This document shows, one piece after another, positions 5,711-12,937 of a DNA stretch of 16,972 nucleotides (its first letter is position 1; the number at the start of each line of letters is the position of its first letter). The position numbers were made by a program, and so were the translations under genes. The notes beneath the pieces are model-generated. The model was not told the origin of the DNA. It ran no database searches and worked only from the letters and a program-made list of their open reading frames with translations. Source of the stretch: Clostridia bacterium (GTDB taxonomy: Bacteria; Aerophobota; Aerophobia; Aerophobales; AE-B3A); the NCBI GenBank assembly GCA_030610745.1, contig JAUWRC010000016.1:1-16972 (forward strand). The letters are read 5' to 3'.

Positions 5711-6976
5711 TTAGGACTTTTCTATCCACTTTTCTCCTTGCATATAAGGACGCAGGACTTCCGGAATAAGTACTCGACCATTCTCCTGCTGGAAATTCTC
5801 CAGTATGGCTACTACTGTTCTTCCTATAGCCAGCCCTGAGCCATTGAGGGTATGTACGTAGTGAGTAGATTTATTTTCCTTGTCTCTGAATTTTATGGAG
5901 GCCCGCCGAGCCTGAAAATCTTCACAATTAGAGCAGGTAGATATCTCTACAAATCTTTCCTGGCTGGGAAGCCAAACTTCAATATCACAGCCAAAGGCAG
6001 CGGAAAAACCAATTTCTTCTCCGCATAACTTCATTACTCGATAGGACAGCCCCAGCCTTTTTAAGACCTCTTCAGCTTCTAAGGTTAATTTCTCTAACTC
6101 CTCATAAGATGTCTGAGGAGTGGCAAACTTCACCAGCTCTACCTTGTTAAATTGATGCTGCCTGATAATTCCCTGTATCTTTTTACCATAAGCACCAGCC
6201 TCTCTCCTGAAACAGGGAGAGTATCCAACATAGGACAAAGGAAGAGCCTCTTCAGCAAGGATTTCTTCCCGGTGAAGATTGACCAGCGGCACCTCGGCCG
6301 TAGGAACAAGATAATAATCATCCCTTTCGCATTTGTAAATTTCCTCCCGAAACTTGGGGAGTTGTCCTGTGCCTAAGGTGGCAGCCGCATTGGTCATAAA
6401 AGGAGGAAGGATTTCCTCATAGCCCTGGGTAATATGAAGATCGAGCATAAAATTGATTAGAGCTCTCTCAAGACGTGCTCCTAACCCCTTGTATACCACA
6501 AATCCCCTTCCTGTCATCCTTGCTGCACTTTTGAAATCAAGTATTCCTAAGGATTCACCTAACTGTTGATGATCCTTTACCGGAAACTCAAATTGAGGAA
6601 GCTTGCCCCATCTTCTTTCCTCTACATTTTTATTACCTCGAGGAACACCTGAATGTAGTTTATTGGGAAAATTAAGAAGAAAATTTCTTGACTCTTTTTC
6701 AAGGTCTTTTCGCTTCGATTCATATCTGGCCATTTCTGCGGAAACTCCTTGCATTTCCTTGATTAAATTTTGAGGATCTTTGGCCTCTCCTCTTGATTTT
6801 CCTATCTTTTTAGAATACAGGTTTTGCTTATGCTTCAGTTCATCACATTTCTGGATGAAGTCTCTTCTTTCATCATCCAAAGATAGGAATTTATCAAGGT
6901 CTAGCTGGAGCCCCCTTCTTTCTAAGATTTCCTTTGCCTCATCTAGATTATTTCTTATCCACCTGGCACTTAGCAT
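5711..6976 (-). CDS. serS: Seryl-tRNA synthetase
   Basis: This cytoplasmic class IIa synthetase charges tRNA-Ser with serine, and the chain (421 residues) has the usual SerS length. The N-terminal 110 residues form the coiled-coil arm that reads the long variable arm of tRNA-Ser. Motif 2 is visible in SPCFRREAGAYGKK and motif 3 in LAIGRTVVAILENFQQ. The TAEVPL block, typical of the SerS active site, is also present. I chose ATG 6976 (MLSARWIRNN) because SerS proteins begin here and GAGG lies nine bases upstream; an earlier in-frame start at 7006 would overlap the HPr gene. It is 16 bases downstream of the HPr gene and 5 bp before its own tRNA substrate gene, so a ptsH-serS-tRNA-Ser transcript is likely. 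Confidence 0.97.
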   Translation of the reverse strand: MLSARWIRNNLDEAKEILERRGLQLDLDKFLSLDDERRDFIQKCDELKHKQNLYSKKIGKSRGEAKDPQNLIKEMQGVSAEMARYESKRKDLEKESRNFLLNFPNKLHSGVPRGNKNVEERRWGKLPQFEFPVKDHQQLGESLGILDFKSAARMTGRGFVVYKGLGARLERALINFMLDLHITQGYEEILPPFMTNAAATLGTGQLPKFREEIYKCERDDYYLVPTAEVPLVNLHREEILAEEALPLSYVGYSPCFRREAGAYGKKIQGIIRQHQFNKVELVKFATPQTSYEELEKLTLEAEEVLKRLGLSYRVMKLCGEEIGFSAAFGCDIEVWLPSQERFVEISTCSNCEDFQARRASIKFRDKENKSTHYVHTLNGSGLAIGRTVVAILENFQQENGRVLIPEVLRPYMQGEKWIEKS

Positions 6977-6992
6977 TTTTCGTAACCTCGGG

Positions 6993-7271
6993 TTATTCTT
7001 CCCCAAATTTGTCTTTGACTACCTTCACCAGAGCCTTTACTGCTTGAGCAGCATCCGAGCCCTCTGCTTTGATATTAATTCTGTTTCCTTTCTCGCCGGA
7101 GAGTAATAATAGGCTTATAACACTCTTTCCATTAGCTTCCTTACCATCTCTTTCTATCCAAACATCGGACTTAAACTTACAAGCAATCTCTACCAATATT
7201 GAGGCTGGTCTCACGTGTAACCCAACCTTGTTAGCTATCTCCACTTCCTGTTGTATCACAATCCCCCTCAC
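6993..7271 (-). CDS. ptsH: HPr phosphocarrier protein
   Basis: HPr passes phosphate from enzyme I to sugar-specific EII proteins, or serves as a regulator where transporters are absent. The 92-residue product has the phospho-acceptor His19 in GLHVRPAS (equivalent to His15, with the conserved Arg two residues on). Ser50 in NGKSVISLL equals the Ser46 site targeted by HPr kinase, so both regulatory sites are kept. The start is a GTG with GGAGG six bases upstream; the first few residues derive from a repeat shared with the LysM gene. No enzyme I or EII genes are in view, so whether this works in sugar uptake or only in regulation is open. A paralogue such as Crh or NPr is less likely given the active histidine. 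Confidence 0.92.
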   Translation of the reverse strand: MRGIVIQQEVEIANKVGLHVRPASILVEIACKFKSDVWIERDGKEANGKSVISLLLLSGEKGNRINIKAEGSDAAQAVKALVKVVKDKFGEE

Positions 7272-7397
7272 CTTAATCCTCCCTCATAGCTCGTAGTTGG
7301 TAGTTCGTAGTCAGAAAAAACAGCTTAGAATTAGGAAGAAGTTGAGAAATTTTAGCCAATGAACTATGAACCCCGAACTAAAATAGGGGAAAGGAAA
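7262..7397. repeat. Leader repeat module, copy 1 (upstream of ptsH)
   Basis: On the gene side it starts with a 20-base block (7262-7281) identical to 8532-8551, holding the ribosome-binding site and GTG start of the HPr gene. Next come TAGTTSG-type near-repeats (7290-7311), a spacer, then inverse GAACTATGAAC words (7360-7370). The distal end (7374-7397) matches 8655-8678 at 23 of 24 positions. The two arrays are roughly inverted, so the leader transcript could fold into a long imperfect hairpin just before the ribosome-binding site. The element also spans most of the gap to the LysM gene. Confidence 0.6.
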
Positions 7398-7428
7398 GTA
7401 TTGTTTTCTCGAGATACTACCTTATTCT

Positions 7429-8541
7429 CTACGGTAGGTAATCTAATGGATTCACTGTTTTGTCTTCACTTCCTATCTTACGAACTTGAAATCGCAGACA
7501 CGGAATATCCACCGCTCCGCTCATTCCTACTCTGGCAATAGGCTCTCCCTTCTTCACCTGAGCATCTTTTTCCACTAAATAATCCAATAAATGGAAATAA
7601 CAAGTGTATAGTCCTTCCTCTTCATGTTCAATAAGCAAAGTTTCGCCGTATCCCTGGAGAAATTTCCTCTCAAGAACTATCCCTTCGGCGGGAGCAACTA
7701 CGATTTCTCCTTCGGGGGCAGCGATACCAATCCATTCTATCCCTCCTTCTCCAAAATATTCAATTATTTCTCCCTCCACTGGCCAGAAAAAAATTGGTGG
7801 TTCCTCCACTAACTCTGCTTGTGTCGGCATAGAAATATCTTCTTTTTTCACTAACTCAAGAGGGATCTCTATTTCTAGAACTTTTTTTGCCCCTGGAATA
7901 AACAATTCATCGCCCACTTTAAGTTTAGTAGGGTCAGATATGTTATTAGCCTCCATAATTTTCTTCTGCATCTCCTTTTCTGTAATACCCTGAGTCTGCC
8001 CATAATTTAGAGCAATCCGATAAAGAGTTTGGCCTTTTCCAATCGTATGATAAACTCCTTCCTGAGCCCGAGGAAGTTTCTCTTCCGGAATCTCAATCCC
8101 CAAGACCTCTTTCGCTCTTGGGATAAATAACTTCTGACCTACTTTAATGTTATCTAAATTGGTTATTTTATTAGCCTGTATAATTTCTTCCATAATTATT
8201 TTCTGGCTAATTTCACAAGCCTCGCTGTAGGTTTTAGCAATAAGGTTTAAATATTCACCTTCTCTAACTGTATGCCATATCCCTTCCCAGGGGATACGAA
8301 GTTCTTGCCCCTGATAGATTGTGTTACTGGTAATAGCATTTACCTCTTTGATTTTTTTCCAGGAAACTCCATATTTTCTTTCCAGATCAATAAGATAATC
8401 TCCCTTTTTTACTTTGTAATATCTGGGTGCAAGAGATGTAGAAAATCCTGGGAGAACAGCTACTAAGATAAAAATAATCAAAAAAATTCCACTAACCATT
8501 AATTGCTTCATCTGTTTAAAAAAAATGTCTTTCCCCCTCAC
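7429..8541 (-). CDS. Secreted triple-LysM protein with degenerate LytM (M23-like) domain
   Basis: The 370-residue product starts with a basic N-terminus and a hydrophobic segment (17-33) that looks like a signal peptide or anchor, so it acts in the envelope. Three LysM peptidoglycan-binding repeats follow at about 41-84, 89-141 and 164-216, then an M23/LytM fold at 252-370. The zinc ligands are lost: the usual HxxxD is ...IEWIGIAAP and the PHLHF motif is PCLRF. Only the YFHL histidine remains. It is therefore probably not a peptidase but an EnvC/NlpD-like activator of cell-wall amidases, by analogy. The start is GTG with GAGG six bases upstream; the ATG ten codons later lacks a ribosome-binding site. 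A repeat module carries this start region. Confidence 0.88.
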   Translation of the reverse strand: MRGKDIFFKQMKQLMVSGIFLIIFILVAVLPGFSTSLAPRYYKVKKGDYLIDLERKYGVSWKKIKEVNAITSNTIYQGQELRIPWEGIWHTVREGEYLNLIAKTYSEACEISQKIIMEEIIQANKITNLDNIKVGQKLFIPRAKEVLGIEIPEEKLPRAQEGVYHTIGKGQTLYRIALNYGQTQGITEKEMQKKIMEANNISDPTKLKVGDELFIPGAKKVLEIEIPLELVKKEDISMPTQAELVEEPPIFFWPVEGEIIEYFGEGGIEWIGIAAPEGEIVVAPAEGIVLERKFLQGYGETLLIEHEEEGLYTCYFHLLDYLVEKDAQVKKGEPIARVGMSGAVDIPCLRFQVRKIGSEDKTVNPLDYLP

Positions 8542-8678
8542 CTTAATCCTCTTATTAGTTCATAGTTCATGGTTCATAGTTCATTGATAAAAACAAAACA
8601 GTAAACCAGCCGGTAAATGGATTAACCCATCTATGAACAATGAACTACGAACAACGAACTAAAATAGGGGAGAGGAAA
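8532..8678. repeat. Leader repeat module, copy 2 (upstream of the LysM gene)
   Basis: This is the second copy of the module seen at 7262-7397. The 20-base gene-proximal block (8532-8551) again contains GAGG and the GTG start. A TAGTTCATAGTTCATGG-type array (8555-8585) faces its inverse ATGAAC array (8633-8657) across about 45 unrelated bases. The distal end has CGAACTAAAATAGGGG (8655-8670). The conserved ends with variable middle and the position of both copies at gene starts suggest a mobile or gene-converted element. Confidence 0.6.
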
Positions 8679-8683
8679 CACGA

Positions 8684-8782
8684 GATACGAGATACGAATT
8701 TATGCGCTCGGGTCGGCTTCAAATCCCACTTCCTTTATCCCTCTTATTCCCTCACGATGTACGAAGTACGATATACGATTCA
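8684..8782. repeat. Short near-repeat arrays before tRNA-Pro
   Basis: ACGAGATACGAGATACGA (8680-8697) is a tandem of GAGATACGA units, and GTACGAAGTACGATATACGA (8759-8778) is a run of related ACGA/GTAC words ending just before the tRNA-Pro CCA end. The bases between (8699-8757) show no gene. The same GAGATACGA unit recurs before hicB, so this is a dispersed family. Confidence 0.5.
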
Positions 8783-8861
8783 TGGTCGGGATGGTGGGAT
8801 TCGAACCCACGACCTCCTGCACCCGAAGCAGACGCGCTAAACCAGGCTGCGCTACATCCCG
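8783..8861 (-). tRNA. tRNA-Pro (CGG), CCA encoded
   Basis: Acceptor CGGGATG pairs fully with CATCCCG, followed by discriminator A73 and an encoded CCA. The anticodon loop TTCGGGT gives anticodon CGG (reads CCG) with U33 and G37, as usual for proline tRNAs. The T arm GTGGG-TTCGAAT-CCCAC is canonical, and the D arm contains AGCGCAGCCTGGTTTAGCGC. The gene stands alone between repeat-rich gaps and shows no promoter I can assign with confidence. Confidence 0.95.
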
Positions 8862-8867
8862 ATGATA

Positions 8868-8901
8868 ACTAGTATATAGTATATGGTATGTAGTATATAG
8901 T
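8868..8901. repeat. AGTATATAG near-repeat array
   Basis: Just upstream of the tRNA-Pro 5' end lies a run of ACTAGTATATAG, TATATGG, TATGTAG and TATATAG words in steps of about seven to nine bases. It is low-complexity, TA-rich and near-palindromic. It may supply a -10-like element for the tRNA, but no -35 partner is clear. The rest of the gap (8902-8939) shows nothing. Confidence 0.45.
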
Positions 8902-8939
8902 GTTAGAAAAAAAGCTTCAAATAATCATATACGAGATTT

Positions 8940-9404
8940 TCAAGTGAAAATCTCTATCCCTTCTATCACCCCTAAGCTAGCTAAAAGAACTATGATTCCG
9001 GCTAATCCTACCCCGATGCAGATAGCAGCAAAAGCTTGCTTAATCTGGATGGACAAAAGAAAACTCACCAGAACTCCTGTCCAGGCACCGGTAATAGGAA
9101 GAGGAATAGCTACCAGTAAAATAAGTCCTCCGAATCCATATCGCCTTACCAGACCTTCTCTTTTTTTTGCTCGCTCCATAGTCCAACTAAATAATGTCGC
9201 TCCTCTCCTGTATCGCGCAAAAAAAGCTGATAATCCTCTCAGCAGCAAAAGCAGAGGAAGCACTGGTAATATATTGCCAGCTACGCTCACCAGGTAAGCT
9301 CTTAAAGGGGACAGCCCCTGAGATAAAGCAAAAGGAAGAGCTCCCCGTAGTTCTGATATGGGAAGCATGCTGATAAAAAAAGTCAAAACTTCTGCCCTAC
9401 CCAT
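8940..9404 (-). CDS. COG2426-type membrane protein (small multi-drug export family)
   Basis: The 154-residue product is an integral membrane protein with four to five helices. Its N-terminus, ISMLPISELRGALPFAL, is the hallmark of the COG2426/PF06695 family annotated as putative small multi-drug export proteins: a helix interrupted by P-x-x-E-x-R-G-A-x-P. A second such pseudo-repeat, AIPLPITGAWTGVLVSF, follows near residue 100. This repeated half-helix layout resembles DedA-like re-entrant elements. The transport substrate is not established for the family, and the drug-export name is weakly founded. The start overlaps the stop of pcm by eight bases, so the two are translated from one message. 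Product class is firm, function is not. Confidence 0.85.
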   Translation of the reverse strand: MGRAEVLTFFISMLPISELRGALPFALSQGLSPLRAYLVSVAGNILPVLPLLLLLRGLSAFFARYRRGATLFSWTMERAKKREGLVRRYGFGGLILLVAIPLPITGAWTGVLVSFLLSIQIKQAFAAICIGVGLAGIIVLLASLGVIEGIEIFT

Positions 9405-10053
9405 TAATCGTACTTTCCTCCCAACCGTATTTCCCTATTAAAGGGACGAAAACGCATTTTTCTACGGTCACACTCCTAATGCCATCTTTCTTTTTTTTTA
9501 TTACCTTTAAGTCCTGCGAATAAAGATTCCCTATAGGAATGACCATTATTCCCTTTTCCTTTAGTTGCTCTATCAAAGACAGGGGTACCTCTCTAGCCCC
9601 TGCTGTTACAAGAATACGATCGTAAGGAGAACATTCCTTCCATCCCAGAGTTCCGTCACCAGAAAAAATCTTGATATTATTATATCCTAATCTCTTTAAA
9701 AGTCTTTGGGCTTTCTGAGCTAAACTCTTTATTCTTTCTACGCTATAAACTTCCTGGCTAAGCTCAGCAAGAATAGCCGTCTGGTATCCAGAACCTGTTC
9801 CAATCTCCAGAACCTTCTCGTGACCCTTCAATTCTAAACTCTGGGTCATCAAAGCAACCATATAAGGCTGAGAGATAGTTTGTCCTTCCCCAATAGGCAG
9901 AGGAAAATCCTCGTAAGCTTGTCTTCGCAGCTCAGAAGAAACAAATTTCTCTCGTCTTACTTTATAAAAAGCTGCCAGAACCTTCTTGTCCCTAATTCCC
10001 CGTCTAATAAGTTGGTCCTTTACCATCCTCTCTTGGAGCTTCTTGTAATCCAA
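9397..10053 (-). CDS. pcm: Protein-L-isoaspartate O-methyltransferase
   Basis: Pcm uses S-adenosylmethionine to methylate L-isoaspartyl residues in aged proteins, starting their repair. The core is clear: REKFV, then LPIGEGQTISQPYMVALM, the SAM-binding motif I VLEIGTGSGYQTA, SVERI (post-I), GDGTLGW and ILVTAGA. With the start chosen here it is 218 residues, normal for the family. The reading frame extends to an ATG at 10089, but that codon lies inside the promoter, so I take TTG 10053 (LDYKKLQERM), which has AGGGAG about six bases upstream. The gene is followed by the overlapping COG2426 gene and follows dciA after a short gap with its own promoter. Confidence 0.93.
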   Translation of the reverse strand: MDYKKLQERMVKDQLIRRGIRDKKVLAAFYKVRREKFVSSELRRQAYEDFPLPIGEGQTISQPYMVALMTQSLELKGHEKVLEIGTGSGYQTAILAELSQEVYSVERIKSLAQKAQRLLKRLGYNNIKIFSGDGTLGWKECSPYDRILVTAGAREVPLSLIEQLKEKGIMVIPIGNLYSQDLKVIKKKKDGIRSVTVEKCVFVPLIGKYGWEESTING

Positions 10054-10069
10054 CTCTTTCTCCCTTTTT

Positions 10070-10097
10070 ATTCTACCACAAAAGCCCATCCTGTCAA
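10070..10097 (-). promoter_or_regulatory. Sigma70-type promoter for pcm
   Basis: On the minus strand a perfect -35 TTGACA (10092-10097) is followed after 16 bases by TAGAAT (10070-10075), five of six to the -10 consensus. Transcription would begin near 10063, leaving a leader of only about ten bases before the TTG start. Identical hexamers with identical spacing precede dnaN. The position, directly after dciA, implies pcm can be expressed apart from the replication genes. Confidence 0.55.
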
Positions 10098-10101
10098 TTT
10101 T

Positions 10102-10575
10102 TTAGCGTCTTTTTCTTAACTTCTCTTTTATTAAAATTCGCTTTAAAGCTTGGTAAAAAGCTTTATCCTCCACATCCTTCAAGTTCTTTTTAATCCTGTC
10201 CAGCTCGGATTTTTCTAATCTCGGTTTTTTTTCTTTTACCCCGCTTTTTTTCTCCTGCTCTCCCTTTTTCTTAATCTCCCCCAGTCGAAAATAAATATCC
10301 TCGATCATCTTTTGTCCTTGTTTTTTATTAAATTCCGAAATTATCTTATTCTTTAAAAAACTTAGTTGAGCCAGCCAACCTGAATTATCTACCCTGACAA
10401 AGAGATTTCCCCCTCTTATGGAAAAAGGATGAGTATGCCCGTCTATCTCCTTACCCACCACTTCCGACCACAGCCTTAGCACTTTTGTCTGTTCTATCTT
10501 TTTATCTATGCCAAACCTGGTGAATACTCTTCCCAATACCTCACTTACCGGAGAAGGAAACCTATCTCGTTTCAT
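10102..10575 (-). CDS. dciA: DciA-like helicase loader (DUF721)
   Basis: The 157-residue product has the DUF721 pattern at the N-terminus: a helix with SEVLGRVFTRFGI, then LRLWSEVVGKEIDGHTHPFSI and GGNLFVRVDNSGWLAQLSFLK, the KH-like fold of DciA. DciA is the loader of the replicative helicase DnaB in bacteria lacking DnaC or DnaI. The C-terminal third is lysine- and glutamate-rich and probably flexible, ending in a basic KLRKRR. The gene starts 2 bases after recF ends and so belongs to the dnaN-recF-dciA operon, the usual context for DUF721. The family call is sound. The helicase-loading role rests on studied homologues. Confidence 0.85.
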   Translation of the reverse strand: MKRDRFPSPVSEVLGRVFTRFGIDKKIEQTKVLRLWSEVVGKEIDGHTHPFSIRGGNLFVRVDNSGWLAQLSFLKNKIISEFNKKQGQKMIEDIYFRLGEIKKKGEQEKKSGVKEKKPRLEKSELDRIKKNLKDVEDKAFYQALKRILIKEKLRKRR

Positions 10576-10577
10576 CC

Positions 10578-11702
10578 TTACTTCCTTACCTGGTTTGCCT
10601 GGTTTGCTTTTATCTGGTAAAGCCGAGCATCTTGCAAGAGGCTGGATTCGAATAAAGAAGGTTGGGTAGTGGTAAGGAAAACTTGACTTTGACTCTGGAC
10701 TAAATTTAATAATAGTTTCTGTCTTCCAGGATCAAGTTCGGAGGTAATATCATCTAACAGACTTACAGGATAATCACCTTCCTTCAGCTTTACCAGGTCA
10801 AGTTCGGCTAACTTTAAGGAAAGAGCAGCTATTCTTTGCTCTCCTCGAGAGCCAAAACTCCGTAAATTAATTCCATCAACCAGAATAAAAAAATCATCTC
10901 GATGAGGACCTACCAGGGTTATCCGTAACTCCATCTCCTTGGCTCTCTTCAATGCCAGCTCTTTATAAAAGGCATTCTTGATTTCCTCTATTGGTAGAGA
11001 GGAAGCCGTATTTTTTAAAAAAGAAGACCCATAAACCAGATTAACTTTGCAACTCCTACCGATTACCCTGGGATAAATTTCCTTAAAAAATGACTCTAGT
11101 TTCTCCAGACCCTCCAGGCGCAGCTTAACTATTGCCGAACCCAAATCCACTAATTGCTTATCCCAACTTTGTAAGTGTTCATCAACTTGTTTATCTTTTT
11201 TAGCCAGAGAAAGGAGACGATTTCTCTGGAAGAGAATTCTTCGATATGAAAATCTAAGGTAGGGATAACGAAGATTAAATAAAGGAAGTTTAGCATCTAA
11301 AAATTTTCTTCTCTGTGCCGGCCCACCCTTAACTAACCAAACATCCTCTGGAGAGAAAGTAACCATCCAGAGCCACTTAGTAGAATCTCTAAAATTCACC
11401 CGATGAGAATTTACTTTTCTCACTTTAGGATTTTTCCGGGATAGAAGAAATTCATAGGTAAAAAGTCTCTCTAACTTACTTCCCTCTCCCTTTAGATAGA
11501 GACCCTCTTCTTTCCATTTAATAAGCTCTTCCTCAGAGTTTGTACGGTGAGAAATTCCATGCCCTAGACAGTAAATAGCCTCAAGCAGATTGGTCTTGCC
11601 TTCTCCATTATCTCCCCAAAAAAGATTCAAGTGGGGGCAGAATCCTATATCTAAACGTCTAAAATTACGGAAGTTAGATAAAAATAGACTTTTTAGCCAC
11701 AC
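10578..11702 (-). CDS. recF: DNA replication and repair protein RecF
   Basis: RecF is a Rad50-like ABC ATPase that helps load RecA at gapped DNA with RecO and RecR. The 374-residue chain shows Walker A GDNGEGKTNLLEA near residues 30-42, the signature FGSRGEQRIAALSLK around 283-297, and Walker B VSLLDDITSELD around 313-324 with D-loop. The family mark FSPEDVWLVKGGP is present near residue 115. Length is normal. It starts with GTG two bases after the dnaN stop, with GAGGAATAAGG as ribosome-binding site overlapping the dnaN end, and is followed at once by dciA. This is the standard dnaN-recF order, but here dnaA is absent from the upstream side. Confidence 0.96.
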   Translation of the reverse strand: MWLKSLFLSNFRNFRRLDIGFCPHLNLFWGDNGEGKTNLLEAIYCLGHGISHRTNSEEELIKWKEEGLYLKGEGSKLERLFTYEFLLSRKNPKVRKVNSHRVNFRDSTKWLWMVTFSPEDVWLVKGGPAQRRKFLDAKLPLFNLRYPYLRFSYRRILFQRNRLLSLAKKDKQVDEHLQSWDKQLVDLGSAIVKLRLEGLEKLESFFKEIYPRVIGRSCKVNLVYGSSFLKNTASSLPIEEIKNAFYKELALKRAKEMELRITLVGPHRDDFFILVDGINLRSFGSRGEQRIAALSLKLAELDLVKLKEGDYPVSLLDDITSELDPGRQKLLLNLVQSQSQVFLTTTQPSLFESSLLQDARLYQIKANQANQVRK

Positions 11703-11704
11703 CC

Positions 11705-12874
11705 TTATTCCTCGGACATCTCTTCAGTCCCTTCTTCTTTCTCTTCCTCTTCTTCCTTTAGTCTTATGGGCATTATTAAACAAATATAATCTTTGTCCTT
11801 GCCAGGCCGAATCACTCCCGGCTTTTCAGAATCTGTTAATTCCAGACGAACCTCTCCCTCTCCTAAATCTTTAAATATATCCAGAAGATAGGCAGAACTA
11901 AAACCTATCTCCATTTCTTCCTCTCCTTCTCTTCTTACGGCAAGCTCCTCATAAGCATAACCTGCTTCAGGAGCATTGGCACTGATGAGAAGGGTATTCT
12001 TTTTTAGTTTGAATCTGAGAAGGCGGGACTTTTCATCTGCTAGAAGAGAAACTCGCCTGATACTTCTCAGTAAATCATCTTTATCTGCCAGAATAGCGAG
12101 CTTAAATTCTGCAGGAATTATATTTCTATAATTAGGAAACTCGGCCTCTATCAATTGAGAAATAAGAAGAATGCTATCCATTTGAAAAAAAATCTGCCGT
12201 TCACTTACACCTATCTTTACCTCTTCCTCCTCGCCTAAAATTCGCAGAAGTTGCCCTAATGCCTGCAAAGGAATAATAACTCCAATAGATAATATATTTA
12301 AAGGAGCTAAAGAACTGCGAGTAAAAGCCAGGCGTCTTCCATCGGTAGCCACCATCCTTACCTCTTTTTTTCCCATCTCAAAGTAAGCTCCCCTTAAATT
12401 CTGACGAGTTTCATCCCGTGAGGCAGCAAAAATTGTCCGCTGGATCATTTGCCTGAATTCTTTCTGAGGAAGAGAAAAGACTTTTCCTTCTTCTATTTGA
12501 GGGACCTCAGGGAACTCTTCTGAAGAAAAACCCAAAAGCTGGAAAGTCGAGTTTTCACATTTAATAGTAACTTTAGTCTCTTCTATCTCTAGATTTATTT
12601 TTGAGGGAGGGAGCTCTCTTAAGATAGCAAAAATCTTATCTCCAGGAAGACATATCTTCCTTTCCTTTTCCAGGCGACCCTCGAGATCTTCCTCAATGTG
12701 AGCCGCAAAAGAAGATCGAATAGTAGTCTCTAAATTAGTAGCTGTTAGATTTATCCTTCCCTCTTCAGCCTCGAGTAATATGTAGGAAAGAATGGGCAAA
12801 GCACTGCTGGTTAAAGCATTCTGCACTATCTGCACCCCTTCCAGAAAATCCTTCCTTTCACAAACTATTCTCAT
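11705..12874 (-). CDS. dnaN: DNA polymerase III beta subunit (sliding clamp), acidic C-terminal tail
   Basis: The beta clamp encircles DNA and tethers polymerase III and other client proteins. The three repeated clamp domains are readable: LPILSYILLEAEEGRINLTATNLE near the start, REFRQ/QKEFRQMIQRTIFAASRDETRQNLRG in the middle (written here as separate blocks), and the final DYICLIMPIRL. A normal clamp ends at that MP-x-R-L peptide, which lines the client-binding cleft. Here 17 further residues follow, about ten of them glutamate, with no lysine-rich balance. I use ATG 12874 (MRIVCERKDF), since AGGGGG lies six bases upstream; ATG 12880 is too close. The gene has its own promoter and leads the recF-dciA operon. 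Confidence 0.96.
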   Translation of the reverse strand: MRIVCERKDFLEGVQIVQNALTSSALPILSYILLEAEEGRINLTATNLETTIRSSFAAHIEEDLEGRLEKERKICLPGDKIFAILRELPPSKINLEIEETKVTIKCENSTFQLLGFSSEEFPEVPQIEEGKVFSLPQKEFRQMIQRTIFAASRDETRQNLRGAYFEMGKKEVRMVATDGRRLAFTRSSLAPLNILSIGVIIPLQALGQLLRILGEEEEVKIGVSERQIFFQMDSILLISQLIEAEFPNYRNIIPAEFKLAILADKDDLLRSIRRVSLLADEKSRLLRFKLKKNTLLISANAPEAGYAYEELAVRREGEEEMEIGFSSAYLLDIFKDLGEGEVRLELTDSEKPGVIRPGKDKDYICLIMPIRLKEEEEEKEEGTEEMSEE

Positions 12875-12937
12875 AATCATCCCCCTGTTTTGTTCATTGT
12901 TCGTTGACTAAGACCTTTTGTCACGTAGTCACTAGAT

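Noticed and set aside
8555..8660. Possible CRISPR array because of regularly spaced similar words
   Set aside because: Units are only 7-9 bases, drift in sequence and are mirrored rather than separated by unique spacers of constant length; no cas genes nearby.
7359..8840. Two plus-strand frames at 7359-7541 and 8640-8840 with similar starts (MNYE-x-RTKIGERK)
   Set aside because: The similarity is due to the repeated non-coding end block; one runs antisense through the LysM gene and the other through tRNA-Pro.
10054..10089. Longer pcm start at ATG 10089
   Set aside because: The codon falls within a strong promoter (between the -35 and -10 boxes), so it cannot be in the main transcript; TTG 10053 has a ribosome-binding site.
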